The position numbers and the translations under genes are program-made. From the NCBI RefSeq assembly GCF_017876095.1, contig NZ_JAGINM010000022.1, forward strand, positions 1 through 64,000: 64,000 nt of DNA, written 5' to 3'. The notes under the pieces are model-generated. The model saw only the letters and a list, made by a program, of their open reading frames with translations. It did not search any database and was not told the origin of the DNA. Numbering within the stretch: the first letter of the stretch is position 1; each line of letters starts with the position of its first letter. The DNA comes from Azospirillum agricola (GTDB lineage: Bacteria; Pseudomonadota; Alphaproteobacteria; Azospirillales; Azospirillaceae). This document shows positions 43,495 to 52,294 of the stretch, one piece after another.

Positions 43495-44859
43495 ATGACG
43501 CGACACCTGTTCGGCACCGACGGCATCCGCGGCACCGCCAACGTCGATCCGATGACCGCCGAAACGGCCCTGCGCGTGGCGATGGCGACGGCGCTCCAGT
43601 TCCGGCGCGGCGACCACCGCCACCGCGTGGTGATCGGCAAGGACACGCGCCTGTCGGGCTATCTGCTGGAGCCGGCGCTGACCGCCGGCTTCATCTCGAT
43701 GGGGATGGACGTCGTGCTGGTCGGCCCGCTGCCGACCCCGGCGGTGGCGATGCTGACGCGGTCCTTGCGCGCCGACATGGGCGTCGTCATCTCGGCCTCG
43801 CACAACCCCTACCAGGACAACGGCATCAAGCTGTTCGGCCCGGACGGCTACAAGCTGTCGGACGAGGTCGAGATCGCCATCGAGACGCGGATGGGCCAGC
43901 CCTTCGCCGCCGATCTCGCCGCCCCCTCCGACCTCGGCCGCGCCAGCCGCATGGAGGACGCGACCGGCCGCTACATCGAGTATGTGAAGAACACCTTCCC
44001 GCGCGGCCTGCGGCTCGACGGGCTGAAGATCGTCGTCGACTGCGCCAACGGCGCCGCCTACCGCGTGGCGCCCAAGGTGCTGTACGAGCTGGGGGCCGAC
44101 GTCATCCCGGTCGGCGTCGCGCCGGACGGCACCAACATCAACAAGGGCTGCGGCGCCACCGCCACCCAGACCTTGCAGGAGCAGGTCGTCGCCCACAACG
44201 CCCATCTCGGCGTCGCGCTGGACGGCGACGCCGACCGGCTGATCATGGTGGACGAGGCCGGGCGTCCGATCGACGGCGACCAGCTGATGACCCTGATCGC
44301 CTCCTCCTGGGCGGCGTCGCAGACGCTGCGCGGCGGCGGCGTGGTGGCGACCGTCATGTCGAACCTCGGCATGGAGCGGCATCTCGACGGGCTCGGCCTG
44401 CATCTGGCGCGCACCCCGGTCGGCGACCGCTACGTCGTCGAGCTGATGCGCGAGCGCGGCTACAACGTCGGCGGCGAGCAGTCGGGCCACGTCGTGCTGT
44501 CGGACTATTCGACCACCGGCGACGGGCTGATCGCGGCGCTCCAGGTGCTGGCGGTGCTGATCCAGTCCAACGGCCGGTCGGCGAGCGAGGTCTGCCGCGT
44601 CTTCGCGCCGGTGCCGCAGAAGCTGACCAACGTCCGCTTCGCCGCCGGCTCCAAGCCGCTGGACGATCTGACGGTGCAGGACGCCATCCGCGAGGGCGAG
44701 GCGCGCCTGGCGAAAAGCGGCCGCATCCTGATCCGCAAATCGGGGACCGAGCCGGTGATCCGCGTCATGGCCGAGGGCGACGACGAGGCGCTGGTCCATC
44801 AGGTGGTCGGCGACATCGCCGAGGCGATCCGGACCAGCGCGCTGGAGGGCGCGCGATGA
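43495..44859 (+). CDS. glmM: Phosphoglucosamine mutase
   Basis: A 454-residue enzyme turning glucosamine-6-phosphate into glucosamine-1-phosphate for UDP-GlcNAc. The phosphoserine is Ser102 in SASHNP, the metal loop is DGDADR and the C-terminal phosphate loop is RKSGTEPVIRVM. ATG 43495 is placed by GAGG 6 bp ahead and the conserved MTRHLFGTDGIRG; the longer frame to 43387 is not supported. Its stop overlaps thiD by 4 nt (ATGA). Confidence 0.96.
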   Translation: MTRHLFGTDGIRGTANVDPMTAETALRVAMATALQFRRGDHRHRVVIGKDTRLSGYLLEPALTAGFISMGMDVVLVGPLPTPAVAMLTRSLRADMGVVISASHNPYQDNGIKLFGPDGYKLSDEVEIAIETRMGQPFAADLAAPSDLGRASRMEDATGRYIEYVKNTFPRGLRLDGLKIVVDCANGAAYRVAPKVLYELGADVIPVGVAPDGTNINKGCGATATQTLQEQVVAHNAHLGVALDGDADRLIMVDEAGRPIDGDQLMTLIASSWAASQTLRGGGVVATVMSNLGMERHLDGLGLHLARTPVGDRYVVELMRERGYNVGGEQSGHVVLSDYSTTGDGLIAALQVLAVLIQSNGRSASEVCRVFAPVPQKLTNVRFAAGSKPLDDLTVQDAIREGEARLAKSGRILIRKSGTEPVIRVMAEGDDEALVHQVVGDIAEAIRTSALEGAR

Positions 44860-45656
44860 AGGGCCGCGTCCTCATCGTCGCCGGGTCGGATTCCGGCGGC
44901 GGCGCCGGCATCCAGGCCGACATCAAGGCGGTGAGCGCGCTCGGCGCCTACGCGGCGACCGCCATCGCGGCGCTGACCGCGCAGAACACCACCGGGGTCT
45001 ACGGCGTGCTGCCGATCGACCCGGCCTTCGTGGCGCTCCAGATGAAGGTGGTGCTGGAGGACATCGGCGCCGACGCGCTGAAGATCGGCATGCTGGCCAA
45101 CGCCCCCGTCATCGACGCGGTGGCGACCGAGTACGAGATGCGCGGCGGCAACGTGCCGCTGGTCGTCGATCCGGTGATGATCGCCAAGAGCGGCCATCAT
45201 CTGCTGGAGCCCGAGGCGATGCTGACCCTGCGCAAGCGGCTGCTGCCGCGCGCCGCCATCGTGACGCCCAACCTGCCGGAGGCCGAGGCGCTGACCGACG
45301 TGCCGATCCGCGATCTCGACGACATGCGCCGGGCCGCCGAACTGATCCTCACCTTCGGGCCGAAATCGGTGCTGCTGAAGGGCGGGCATCTGGAGGACGA
45401 CCGCCTCTACGACCTGCTGCTGACGGAGGAGGGCGAGACGGTGTTCCAGGGCGAGCGGGTCCACACGCCGCACACCCACGGCACAGGCTGCACCCTGGCG
45501 TCCGCCATTGCCGCCGGTCTGGCGCAGGGCCTGGGCACCCGCGACGCGGTTGCCCGCGCGCGGGCCTATGTCGAGACCGCGATCCTGACGGCGCCGGGGC
45601 TGGGCCATGGCCACGGGCCGCTGAACCACCTGCACACGGTGAAGGATTTCCCGTAG
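44856..45656 (+). CDS. thiD: Hydroxymethylpyrimidine/phosphomethylpyrimidine kinase
   Basis: A 266-residue ribokinase-fold enzyme that phosphorylates HMP and HMP-P in thiamine synthesis. The start VAGSDSGGGAGIQADIK, the pyrimidine loop and the anion-hole HTHGTGCTLASAIAA with its catalytic Asp/Cys are typical. It overlaps glmM by ATGA, so it is in the folP-glmM-thiD unit without a TPP riboswitch at its front. A REP-like palindrome follows. Confidence 0.95.
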   Translation: MKGRVLIVAGSDSGGGAGIQADIKAVSALGAYAATAIAALTAQNTTGVYGVLPIDPAFVALQMKVVLEDIGADALKIGMLANAPVIDAVATEYEMRGGNVPLVVDPVMIAKSGHHLLEPEAMLTLRKRLLPRAAIVTPNLPEAEALTDVPIRDLDDMRRAAELILTFGPKSVLLKGGHLEDDRLYDLLLTEEGETVFQGERVHTPHTHGTGCTLASAIAAGLAQGLGTRDAVARARAYVETAILTAPGLGHGHGPLNHLHTVKDFP

Positions 45657-45671
45657 GCGGCGGCACCCGTG

Positions 45672-45716
45672 CCCACCCTCCCCCTCCCTCGCTTCGCAGG
45701 GGAGTGGGAGGGTGGG
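45672..45716. repeat. REP-like palindromic repeat (copy 3)
   Basis: CCCACCCTCCC and its complement frame a GCTTCGCAGG loop region, with a few mismatches. It lies between the convergent thiD and nadC genes and may separate their transcripts. Related to 6345-6448 and 26853-26905. Confidence 0.75.
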
Positions 45717-45729
45717 AGTTTAACACCCC

Positions 45730-46563
45730 TCAGACATCCAGCCCGATGTCGAGGTTGGGCGCGCTGTGGGTCAGCCAGCCGCAGGAGATCATGTCGACCC
45801 CCGCCTCGGCGATGGCGCGGACGGTGGCCTGCGTGACGTTGCCCGACGCCTCGGTCAGCAGGCGGCCGTCGACCATCCGCACCGCCCGGCGCAGCGTGTC
45901 GGGATCCATGTTGTCGAGCAGCACCACGTCCACCGGCAGCCCCAGCAGCTCGTCGAGCTGATCGAGCGTGTCGACCTCGACCTCGACCTTCACCATGTGG
46001 CCGATGTGGGCGCGCACCCGCTCCACCGCCGCGCGGACGCCGCCGGCCACCGCGATGTGGTTGTCCTTGATCAGCACCGCGTCGTCGAGGCCGAAACGAT
46101 GGTTGAAGCCACCGCCCAGCTTGACCGCGTGCTTCTCCAGCACGCGCAGGCCCGGCGTGGTCTTGCGGGTGCAGACGATGCGGGCGCGCGTCCCCTCGAC
46201 CTCGCGGACCAGCGCGCGGGTGGCGGTGGCGATGCCGGACAGCCGGCCCATCAGGTTCAGCGCCGTGCGTTCGGCGGTCAGCAGGGCGCGGGCCTTGCCG
46301 GCGACGGTGGCGATGGTGCCGCCGGGGGCGACGTCGCCGCCGTCCTCCCGCTCCACCGTGACGACGACGGCGGGGTCGAGCAGGCGGAAGGCGATCAGCG
46401 CCGCCTCCAGCCCGGCGACCCGGCCATCCCTGCGGGCGGCGATGCGGGCGGTGGCGGTGGCGTCGGCGGGGATGATGCTGTCGGTGGTGATGTCGCCGGC
46501 CCGGCCCAGATCCTCGGCCAGGGCGGCGCGGACGATGGGCTCGACGGTCAGGGGATGCAGCAT
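45730..46563 (-). CDS. nadC: Nicotinate-nucleotide diphosphorylase (quinolinate phosphoribosyltransferase)
   Basis: A 277-residue enzyme making nicotinate mononucleotide from quinolinate and PRPP. The substrate loop CTRKTTPGLRVLEKHAVKLGGG (in parts: CTRKTTPG, LEKHAVKLGGG) and KDNH are intact. It overlaps the end of nadB by 16 nt, so the two are coupled. It is the last gene of the nadA-nadB-nadC operon. Confidence 0.96.
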   Translation of the reverse strand: MLHPLTVEPIVRAALAEDLGRAGDITTDSIIPADATATARIAARRDGRVAGLEAALIAFRLLDPAVVVTVEREDGGDVAPGGTIATVAGKARALLTAERTALNLMGRLSGIATATRALVREVEGTRARIVCTRKTTPGLRVLEKHAVKLGGGFNHRFGLDDAVLIKDNHIAVAGGVRAAVERVRAHIGHMVKVEVEVDTLDQLDELLGLPVDVVLLDNMDPDTLRRAVRMVDGRLLTEASGNVTQATVRAIAEAGVDMISCGWLTHSAPNLDIGLDV

Positions 46564-48218
46564 GCGGCGTCTCCGGGCAGGGGGCCGGCGGGGCCGGCCA
46601 GATCGGTGAGGGTCAGGGTGCGGCGGTCGGCGCTGCGGCCGGCGTCGCGGTCGAGGGCCGGGTCGGGCAGGGGGTGGTCGGTCCGGCAATGGGCGCCCCG
46701 GCTCTCCTCGCGGGACAGCGCGGCGTGGACGACCAGCCGGCCGACCAGCAGCCGGTTGCGCGCCTCGCCCCAGCGGCGGATCGCCTCCGGGGTGGGGAGG
46801 TGCCCGCTGCCGGCGTCGCTCAGGCTGTCGAGCGCCGCCGCCAGCCGGTCGAGCTTGCGCCGCGCCGCCCGCAGCCCCAGCCCGTCGCGGACCAGCCCGG
46901 CGCCCTCGTAGAGCACGGCGCGCGTCTCCGCCGCGATGGCGTCGAGCAGTGCGTCGCCCAACCCCGTCACCACGGCGGGGGGAGCGGGCAGGGCGAAGGG
47001 CGGCGGCGGCGGCAGGGTGCGGGCCGCCACGTCGCGGGCGACGCGGTCGCCGAAGACCAGCGCCTCCAGCAGCGAGTTGCTGGCCAGCCGGTTGGCGCCG
47101 TGGACGCCGGTGCAAGCGACCTCGCCGCAGGCCCACAGCCCCTCCAGGCTGGTGCGCCCGTCGGCGTCGGTGACGATTCCGCCCATGTGGTAATGGGCGG
47201 CCGGGGCGACCGGCATCGGTTCCCGGAACGGGTCCAGCCCATGGGCGGCGCAGAGCGCCAGCACGGTCGGGAAACCGTCCGGCCTGGCGGCGAGCGCCGG
47301 GCGCAGGTCGAGGAAGACGCCTTCCCCCGCCGCGACGCGGCGGCCGATGGCGCGGGCGACGACGTCGCGTGGCGCCAGCTCGGCCAGCGGATGCTCGTCG
47401 GGCATGAAGCGCCGCCCGACGCGGTCGAGCAGGATTGCGCCGGCACCGCGCAGCGCCTCGGTCAGCAGCGGCGCCGGGTCGGCGGCGACGGCCAGCGCGG
47501 TGGGGTGGAACTGCACGAACTCCAGGTCGGCGAGCCGGGCGCCGGCCCGCGCCGCCAGCGCCAGCCCGTCGCCGGTCGCCTCGGCCGGGTTGGTGGTGCG
47601 TGCGAAGGCGGCGCCGATGCCGCCGGTCGCCAGGATCACGCGCGGCGCGCGGTGCAGGACCCAGCCCTCCGATTGGAAGGCCAGCAGGCCGCAGACGCGG
47701 CCGCCGCGCATGGCGAGATCGACGGCGAAGGCGTCGGTCCCGACCCGCACCGACGGGGTGGCGCGCAGCCGCCGGGCCAGCGCCGTGACCAGGGTCCGCC
47801 CGGTGGCGTCGCCCCCGGCATGGACGATGCGCGCCGCGCCGTGCGCCGCCTCGCGGCCGAGCAGCGGCGCGCCGTCCGCGTCGCGGTCGAACGGGAGGCC
47901 GTCGGCGAGCATCGCCCGCAGGCATTCGGCGCCGTCGCGGGTCAGCAGCGCCGCCATCGCCGCGTCGACCAGCCCGGCGCCGGCCGAGACGGTGTCGGCG
48001 GCGTGGTCCTCCGGCCGGTCGCCCGGACCTATGGCGGCGGCGATGCCGCCCTGGGCGTGGAGGCTCGACCCGCCGGGCAGGTCGGCGGTCTTGGTCAGCA
48101 GGGTGACGGCGCGCGGGGCCAGCGCGAGCGCCGCCGTCATTCCGGCCAGCCCGGAGCCGACGACGATCACGTCGGCGTCACGGACCTCGTAGGGGATGGA
48201 CGATGTGGGTGAGGTCAT
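46548..48218 (-). CDS. nadB: L-aspartate oxidase
   Basis: A 556-residue FAD enzyme that oxidises aspartate to iminoaspartate, which NadA condenses to quinolinate. The FAD motif is VVGSGLAGMTAAL near residue 20, and the active-site region has GGIGAAFARTTNP and YHMGGIVTDADGRTSLEGL. It has the C-terminal helical domain of the succinate dehydrogenase family. Second gene of the NAD operon, 58 bp after nadA. Confidence 0.95.
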   Translation of the reverse strand: MTSPTSSIPYEVRDADVIVVGSGLAGMTAALALAPRAVTLLTKTADLPGGSSLHAQGGIAAAIGPGDRPEDHAADTVSAGAGLVDAAMAALLTRDGAECLRAMLADGLPFDRDADGAPLLGREAAHGAARIVHAGGDATGRTLVTALARRLRATPSVRVGTDAFAVDLAMRGGRVCGLLAFQSEGWVLHRAPRVILATGGIGAAFARTTNPAEATGDGLALAARAGARLADLEFVQFHPTALAVAADPAPLLTEALRGAGAILLDRVGRRFMPDEHPLAELAPRDVVARAIGRRVAAGEGVFLDLRPALAARPDGFPTVLALCAAHGLDPFREPMPVAPAAHYHMGGIVTDADGRTSLEGLWACGEVACTGVHGANRLASNSLLEALVFGDRVARDVAARTLPPPPPFALPAPPAVVTGLGDALLDAIAAETRAVLYEGAGLVRDGLGLRAARRKLDRLAAALDSLSDAGSGHLPTPEAIRRWGEARNRLLVGRLVVHAALSREESRGAHCRTDHPLPDPALDRDAGRSADRRTLTLTDLAGPAGPLPGDAACCIP

Positions 48219-48276
48219 GGGCGATCCTCGGCACGGGCGTGGTGTCCCTCGTCCGGGGCGGGCGAGGGCTCGAAGC

Positions 48277-49329
48277 TCACCGCGGCTTGACCGCCAGCAT
48301 CCGTTCCACCGAGCGGCGGGCGCGGTCGGCCAGCTCCGGGGCGATCTCGACGCGCGGCTCCAGCGTTTGCAGCGAGTCCAGGATGCCGGCCAGCGTGACC
48401 GTCTTCATGTGCGGGCACAGGTTGCAGGGGCGCACGAACTCGGTGTCGGGCGAGGCGGCGGCGACGTTGTCGCTCATCGAGCATTCGGTGACCATCAGGA
48501 CGCGCGGCGGCTTCTCCCCGGCCACGAAATCGATCATCCGGGCGGTCGAGCCGACGAAATCGGCGGCGGCCAGCACGTCGGGCGGGCATTCCGGGTGGGC
48601 GATCACCGTCAGCCGGTCGAAGCGCCGGCGGAACTCGTCGATCTCGGCGCCGGTGAAGCGCTCGTGGACCTCGCAATGGCCCTTCCAGGCGATGATCTCG
48701 ACCTTGGTCTGGGTGGCGACGTACTTCGCCAGATACTCGTCGGGCAGGAACAGCACGCGGTCGACGCCGAGCGATTCCACCACCTCCACCGCGTTGCCGG
48801 AGGTGCAGCAGATGTCGACCTCGGCCTTCACCTCGGCCGAGGTGTTGACGTAGGCGACGACCGGCACGCCGGGATGCGCCTCGCGCAGCAGCCGCACGTC
48901 GGCGGCGGTGATCGAGTCGGCCAGCGAGCAGCCGGCGTTGCGGCTGGGGATCAGCACCGTCTTGGACGGATTCAGCAGCTTGGCCGTCTCCGCCATGAAA
49001 TGCACGCCGGCCAGCACGATGACGTCGGCGTCGGTCTGCGTCGCCTTGGCGGCCAGCGCCAGGCTGTCGCCGACGATGTCGGCCACGCCGTGGAAGATCT
49101 CCGGCGTCTGGTAGTTGTGGGCGAGGACGACGGCGTTCCGCTCGCGCTTCAGCGCGTTGATGGCGTGGATCAGCGGGGCGTGGAACGGCCATTCGATGGC
49201 GGGGACGACGCGCCTCATCCGCTCGTAGATGGGCGCCGTGGCCTCGGCGACGGCGGGGGTGTAGGCGAGGTCGCCGGGGGCGGCGCGGAGGTCGCGGGGC
49301 GCTTGGGCGGGGCCGGCGGCGTCGGGCAT
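48277..49329 (-). CDS. nadA: Quinolinate synthase NadA
   Basis: A 350-residue [4Fe-4S] enzyme that makes quinolinate. The three cluster cysteines are in the conserved places: SRNAGCSL, DICCTSGNAVEV and CNLCPHMK. It starts at ATG 49329 (MPDAAGPAQ); the longer frame to 49416 crosses the operator pair. Two exact palindromes TGCTC-N5-GAGCA sit 15 and 40 bp ahead of the start, so the operon is probably repressed by an NAD-type regulator. Confidence 0.95.
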   Translation of the reverse strand: MPDAAGPAQAPRDLRAAPGDLAYTPAVAEATAPIYERMRRVVPAIEWPFHAPLIHAINALKRERNAVVLAHNYQTPEIFHGVADIVGDSLALAAKATQTDADVIVLAGVHFMAETAKLLNPSKTVLIPSRNAGCSLADSITAADVRLLREAHPGVPVVAYVNTSAEVKAEVDICCTSGNAVEVVESLGVDRVLFLPDEYLAKYVATQTKVEIIAWKGHCEVHERFTGAEIDEFRRRFDRLTVIAHPECPPDVLAAADFVGSTARMIDFVAGEKPPRVLMVTECSMSDNVAAASPDTEFVRPCNLCPHMKTVTLAGILDSLQTLEPRVEIAPELADRARRSVERMLAVKPR

Positions 49330-49343
49330 CGTTCGCTCCAAAA

Positions 49344-49383
49344 TGCTCGTTTCGAGCAAAAGACTATGTGCTCTATCAGAGCA
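49344..49383. promoter_or_regulatory. Twin palindromes upstream of nadA, candidate NAD-regulator operators
   Basis: TGCTCGTTTCGAGCA (49344-49358) and TGCTCTATCAGAGCA (49369-49383) share TGCTC-N5-GAGCA, 25 bp apart. They lie in the nadABC promoter, which is right for an NAD-synthesis repressor such as NadQ or NrtR of alphaproteobacteria. The exact regulator cannot be named from the sites. Confidence 0.6.
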
Positions 49384-49499
49384 TATCAAGGGGAAAAACG
49401 CGGAGGCTGGAAACAATCGCCCGGCCCGGCTGTTGTCAGGTCCAGGAGCGTCAGGAGCCCGCGGCGACCGGACCGCGGGTCTTGGAAGGAGAGGTGGGG

Positions 49500-49691
49500 A
49501 TGAAAGCCTTCGTCACGGCCCTGGCGGCCATCGTCGTGCTGGCGGCCGGGGCGCGGGTCGTGCTGCCGGAACTGCTGGACCGTTCGGCGGACGAGGCCTT
49601 TGCCGCTTCAAGCGTGCGCGTCGGCGAGGAGGCGTCGATCGCCCATCGCGACTTCACCGGCAGGGAAGGGCGTTCGAAGGCGGAGCGCTGA
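49500..49691 (+). CDS. Small membrane-anchored or exported protein
   Basis: A 63-residue protein unknown to me. It has a basic start and a hydrophobic span (about 5-25, VTALAAIVVLAAGARVV), then a short polar tail. GGAGAGG lies 4 bp ahead of ATG 49500, a strong ribosome site. It stands between nadA and the BMP-family gene, on the opposite strand from both. Confidence 0.55.
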   Translation: MKAFVTALAAIVVLAAGARVVLPELLDRSADEAFAASSVRVGEEASIAHRDFTGREGRSKAER

Positions 49692-49724
49692 TGGATTCCG
49701 GTGACGGCCGGAAGGGCGCGGGAT

Positions 49725-50714
49725 TCAGCTTCCGTCGGCGACCGGGATGCGGCCGGCGATGATGGCGCGGCGCGCCTCCTCCGCCTGGGCCAGCATGGCC
49801 GGGGTCAGAAGCTCGCGGTTGTTCACGTCGACGGCGTAATCGACGGCGCCGTCCGCCAGGCCCAGCGCCCGGCCGCCGGCGCTCCAGACGCCCTGCCGGC
49901 CGGCCTGGAAACTGGCCTCCACCGCCAGATCGACCCGTTTCAGCATCGAGGTCAGGATGGTGCCGGGATAGAGGTGGTTCTGGTTGCCGTCGACCCCGAT
50001 GGCCAGCCGGCCGCCGTCCCTGGCCGCCGCGAAGATGCCGAAATTCGACACTCCGGCCCCGGCGAACACCACGTCGGCGTCACGCTGGAACTGGGCGCGG
50101 GCGACCTCCGCCCCGTTCGTCGGGTCGTTGAAGGCGGCGGGCGTGGTGCCGACGAAATTGACCAGAACCTTCACGTCGCCGCGCGCGTGGCGGGCGCCCT
50201 GCTCGAACCCGGCGGCGAACTTGCGCAGCAGCGGGATGTCGAGGGCGCCGATGAAGCCGACCGTTCCCGTCTTCGAGGCCAGCGCCGCCAGAACCCCGAC
50301 CAGGAAGGCGCCCTCCTGTTCCTTGAAGGTGACGCAGCGGATGTTCGGCCCCTCCGCCACCCCGTCGACAAGGGTGAAGCGCACTTGCGGATGGCTCGGG
50401 GCCAGGGCGGTGAGCGCCGTCGCGTAGTAGAAGCCGATGGCCGCCACGTCGGTGGCCTTGCGGCGGAGCAGCGACGCCACCGCCTGGTTGAACTGGGCCG
50501 GGCTGGCCGGCGCGTATTCGAGGTAGGGGATGCCGGTCGCGGCCTTGAAGCGCTCCGCCCCGAGATGGGCGCCCTCGTTGAAGCTCTTGTCGAACTTCTG
50601 CCCGACCGCGTAGACGAGGCCGGGGATGAAGCCCTCGGCCCGAGCCGGGAGGGCGCGCGCGGCGAGGGCGGCGGCACCCAGCGTCAGGACCGAGCGGCGG
50701 GAGCAAGCCATCAT
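49725..50714 (-). CDS. BMP-family ABC substrate-binding protein
   Basis: A 329-residue periplasmic protein of the PnrA/Bmp family, which binds nucleosides or related ligands. Signal peptide with a twin-arginine-like SRRSVLTLG, cleaved near ARA. The domain keeps GLVYAVGQKFDKSFNEGA and the GVDGNQNHLYPG ligand loop. No permease or ATPase is beside it, so the system is split or orphan. Confidence 0.85.
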   Translation of the reverse strand: MMACSRRSVLTLGAAALAARALPARAEGFIPGLVYAVGQKFDKSFNEGAHLGAERFKAATGIPYLEYAPASPAQFNQAVASLLRRKATDVAAIGFYYATALTALAPSHPQVRFTLVDGVAEGPNIRCVTFKEQEGAFLVGVLAALASKTGTVGFIGALDIPLLRKFAAGFEQGARHARGDVKVLVNFVGTTPAAFNDPTNGAEVARAQFQRDADVVFAGAGVSNFGIFAAARDGGRLAIGVDGNQNHLYPGTILTSMLKRVDLAVEASFQAGRQGVWSAGGRALGLADGAVDYAVDVNNRELLTPAMLAQAEEARRAIIAGRIPVADGS

Positions 50715-50955
50715 GGAGCGGCCTTCGGCGGGTTCGGCGGTCAATGTGGAATTCTAGACGCGAAAAGCCTCTGGACGCATAGGTGATTCGCGTGGCGCAA
50801 CCGTCATGGGCGGTCGCCACCCGCCTGGCCGTTGCCCGTTCGGCAGATCAGCCATGCCGAGACGGGGCTTTGTGAGGTTGCGGAAAAGGCTCAGCCTGAA
50901 CGCTTCGGACTCCCACCCTTCCGTCCTCCCCCCAAGCATCCAAGCCGGACACACC

Positions 50956-52182
50956 ATGCTCGCGCGCCTTGCCGCCGTCCGTTCCCTGTCGCCTGCGCAC
51001 AGCCCCTTCTTCATCGCCGCCCTCGGCGTCCTGATGTCCTTCGGTCCGATGGGGACCGACATGTATCTGCCGGGCATGCCGGCGATCGGGGCGGATCTGC
51101 GCGCCAGCCAGGGGCAGGTGCAGTGGACCCTGTCGGCCTTCTTCCTGGGCTTCGGCGTCGGGCAGCTCCTGTGGGGGGCGCTGGGCGACCGTTTCGGCCG
51201 GCGCGGGCCGGTGGCGACCGGCATCCTGCTCTATGCCGTCGGCTGCGTCGGCTGCTCGCTGACCGGCGACATCGCGCATCTCGCCCTCTGGCGCTTCGTC
51301 CAGGCGCTCGGCGCCTGCGCCGGGCCGGTGCTGGTCCGCGCGATGATCCGCGACGTCTTCGAGCGCGACCGCGCGGCGAGCACCCTGTCGATGATGATGC
51401 TGGTGATGGGGGCCGCCCCGATCATCGCCCCGCTGATCGGCGGGCAGATCCTGGTCTGGGCCGACTGGCGCTGGATCTTCTGGGCGCAGGCCATCTTCGG
51501 CGCCGTCGCCATGCTGGCGCTGTTCACCCTGCCGGAGACGCTGGCGGCCGGCAACCGCACCAGCCTGCGCCCGATGCTGCTGGCGCAATCCTACCGCCGG
51601 TTGCTGACCGACCGCGCCTATCTCGGCTACGCGGTGGGGTCGTCCTTCATCTATGCGGGGATGTTCGCCTTCATCTCCGGCTCGCCCTTCGTCTACATCG
51701 AGCTGTTCGGGGTGCGGCCGGAGAATTACGGGTATCTGTTCGGAATCAACATCGTCGGCATGATCCTGGTCAACACGGTCAACAGCCGCATCGTCATGCG
51801 CTTCGGTTCCGACCGCATCCTGCGGGCCGGCACCGCCCTGTCGGCGGCGAGCGGCCTGCTGCTGGCGGTGGTCGCGCTGGAGGGCTGGGGCGGTCTGTGG
51901 GGGCTGGTCGGCTGCCTGTTCCTGTTCATGGCGCTGACCGGGCTGACCAACGCCAACGCGATGGCCGGCGCCATGCAGTCCTTCCCGCAGATGGCGGGCA
52001 CCGCCTCGGCGCTCGCCGGCATGTTGCAGTTCAGCACGGGAGCGCTGGCGGGCTGGGTGGTGGGTCTGACGGCCGACGGCACGGCGATGCCGATGGCGCT
52101 GGTGATCGGCGGTTCCGCCGTCGTCAGTCTGGCGCTGAACCGGTCGCTGGTGCGGCGGGGAGCCGGATCCGCGGCGTTGTAG
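50956..52182 (+). CDS. Bcr/CflA-type MFS efflux transporter
   Basis: A 408-residue drug:proton antiporter with 12 spans. Span 1 has MSFGPMGTDMYLPGMPAI and motif A is GALGDRFGRRGPV, both typical for Bcr/CflA. ATG 50956 is used; the longer frame is not supported. It is the second Bcr-type pump of this window. It diverges from the BMP protein gene. Confidence 0.88.
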   Translation: MLARLAAVRSLSPAHSPFFIAALGVLMSFGPMGTDMYLPGMPAIGADLRASQGQVQWTLSAFFLGFGVGQLLWGALGDRFGRRGPVATGILLYAVGCVGCSLTGDIAHLALWRFVQALGACAGPVLVRAMIRDVFERDRAASTLSMMMLVMGAAPIIAPLIGGQILVWADWRWIFWAQAIFGAVAMLALFTLPETLAAGNRTSLRPMLLAQSYRRLLTDRAYLGYAVGSSFIYAGMFAFISGSPFVYIELFGVRPENYGYLFGINIVGMILVNTVNSRIVMRFGSDRILRAGTALSAASGLLLAVVALEGWGGLWGLVGCLFLFMALTGLTNANAMAGAMQSFPQMAGTASALAGMLQFSTGALAGWVVGLTADGTAMPMALVIGGSAVVSLALNRSLVRRGAGSAAL

Positions 52183-52294
52183 GAAAACAGACTTCCAGTG
52201 TTGTTTCCGGGATGTGTTTTTGTCCGTGACGTGAATTGATTTCCCAAGGCCGCCGTCCTAGGGTGTTTTCCATGGACCACCGGGAAACCAGACG

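Noticed and set aside
44700..44860. TPP riboswitch ahead of thiD
   Set aside because: thiD overlaps the glmM stop by 4 nt and there is no leader, so no room for a riboswitch.
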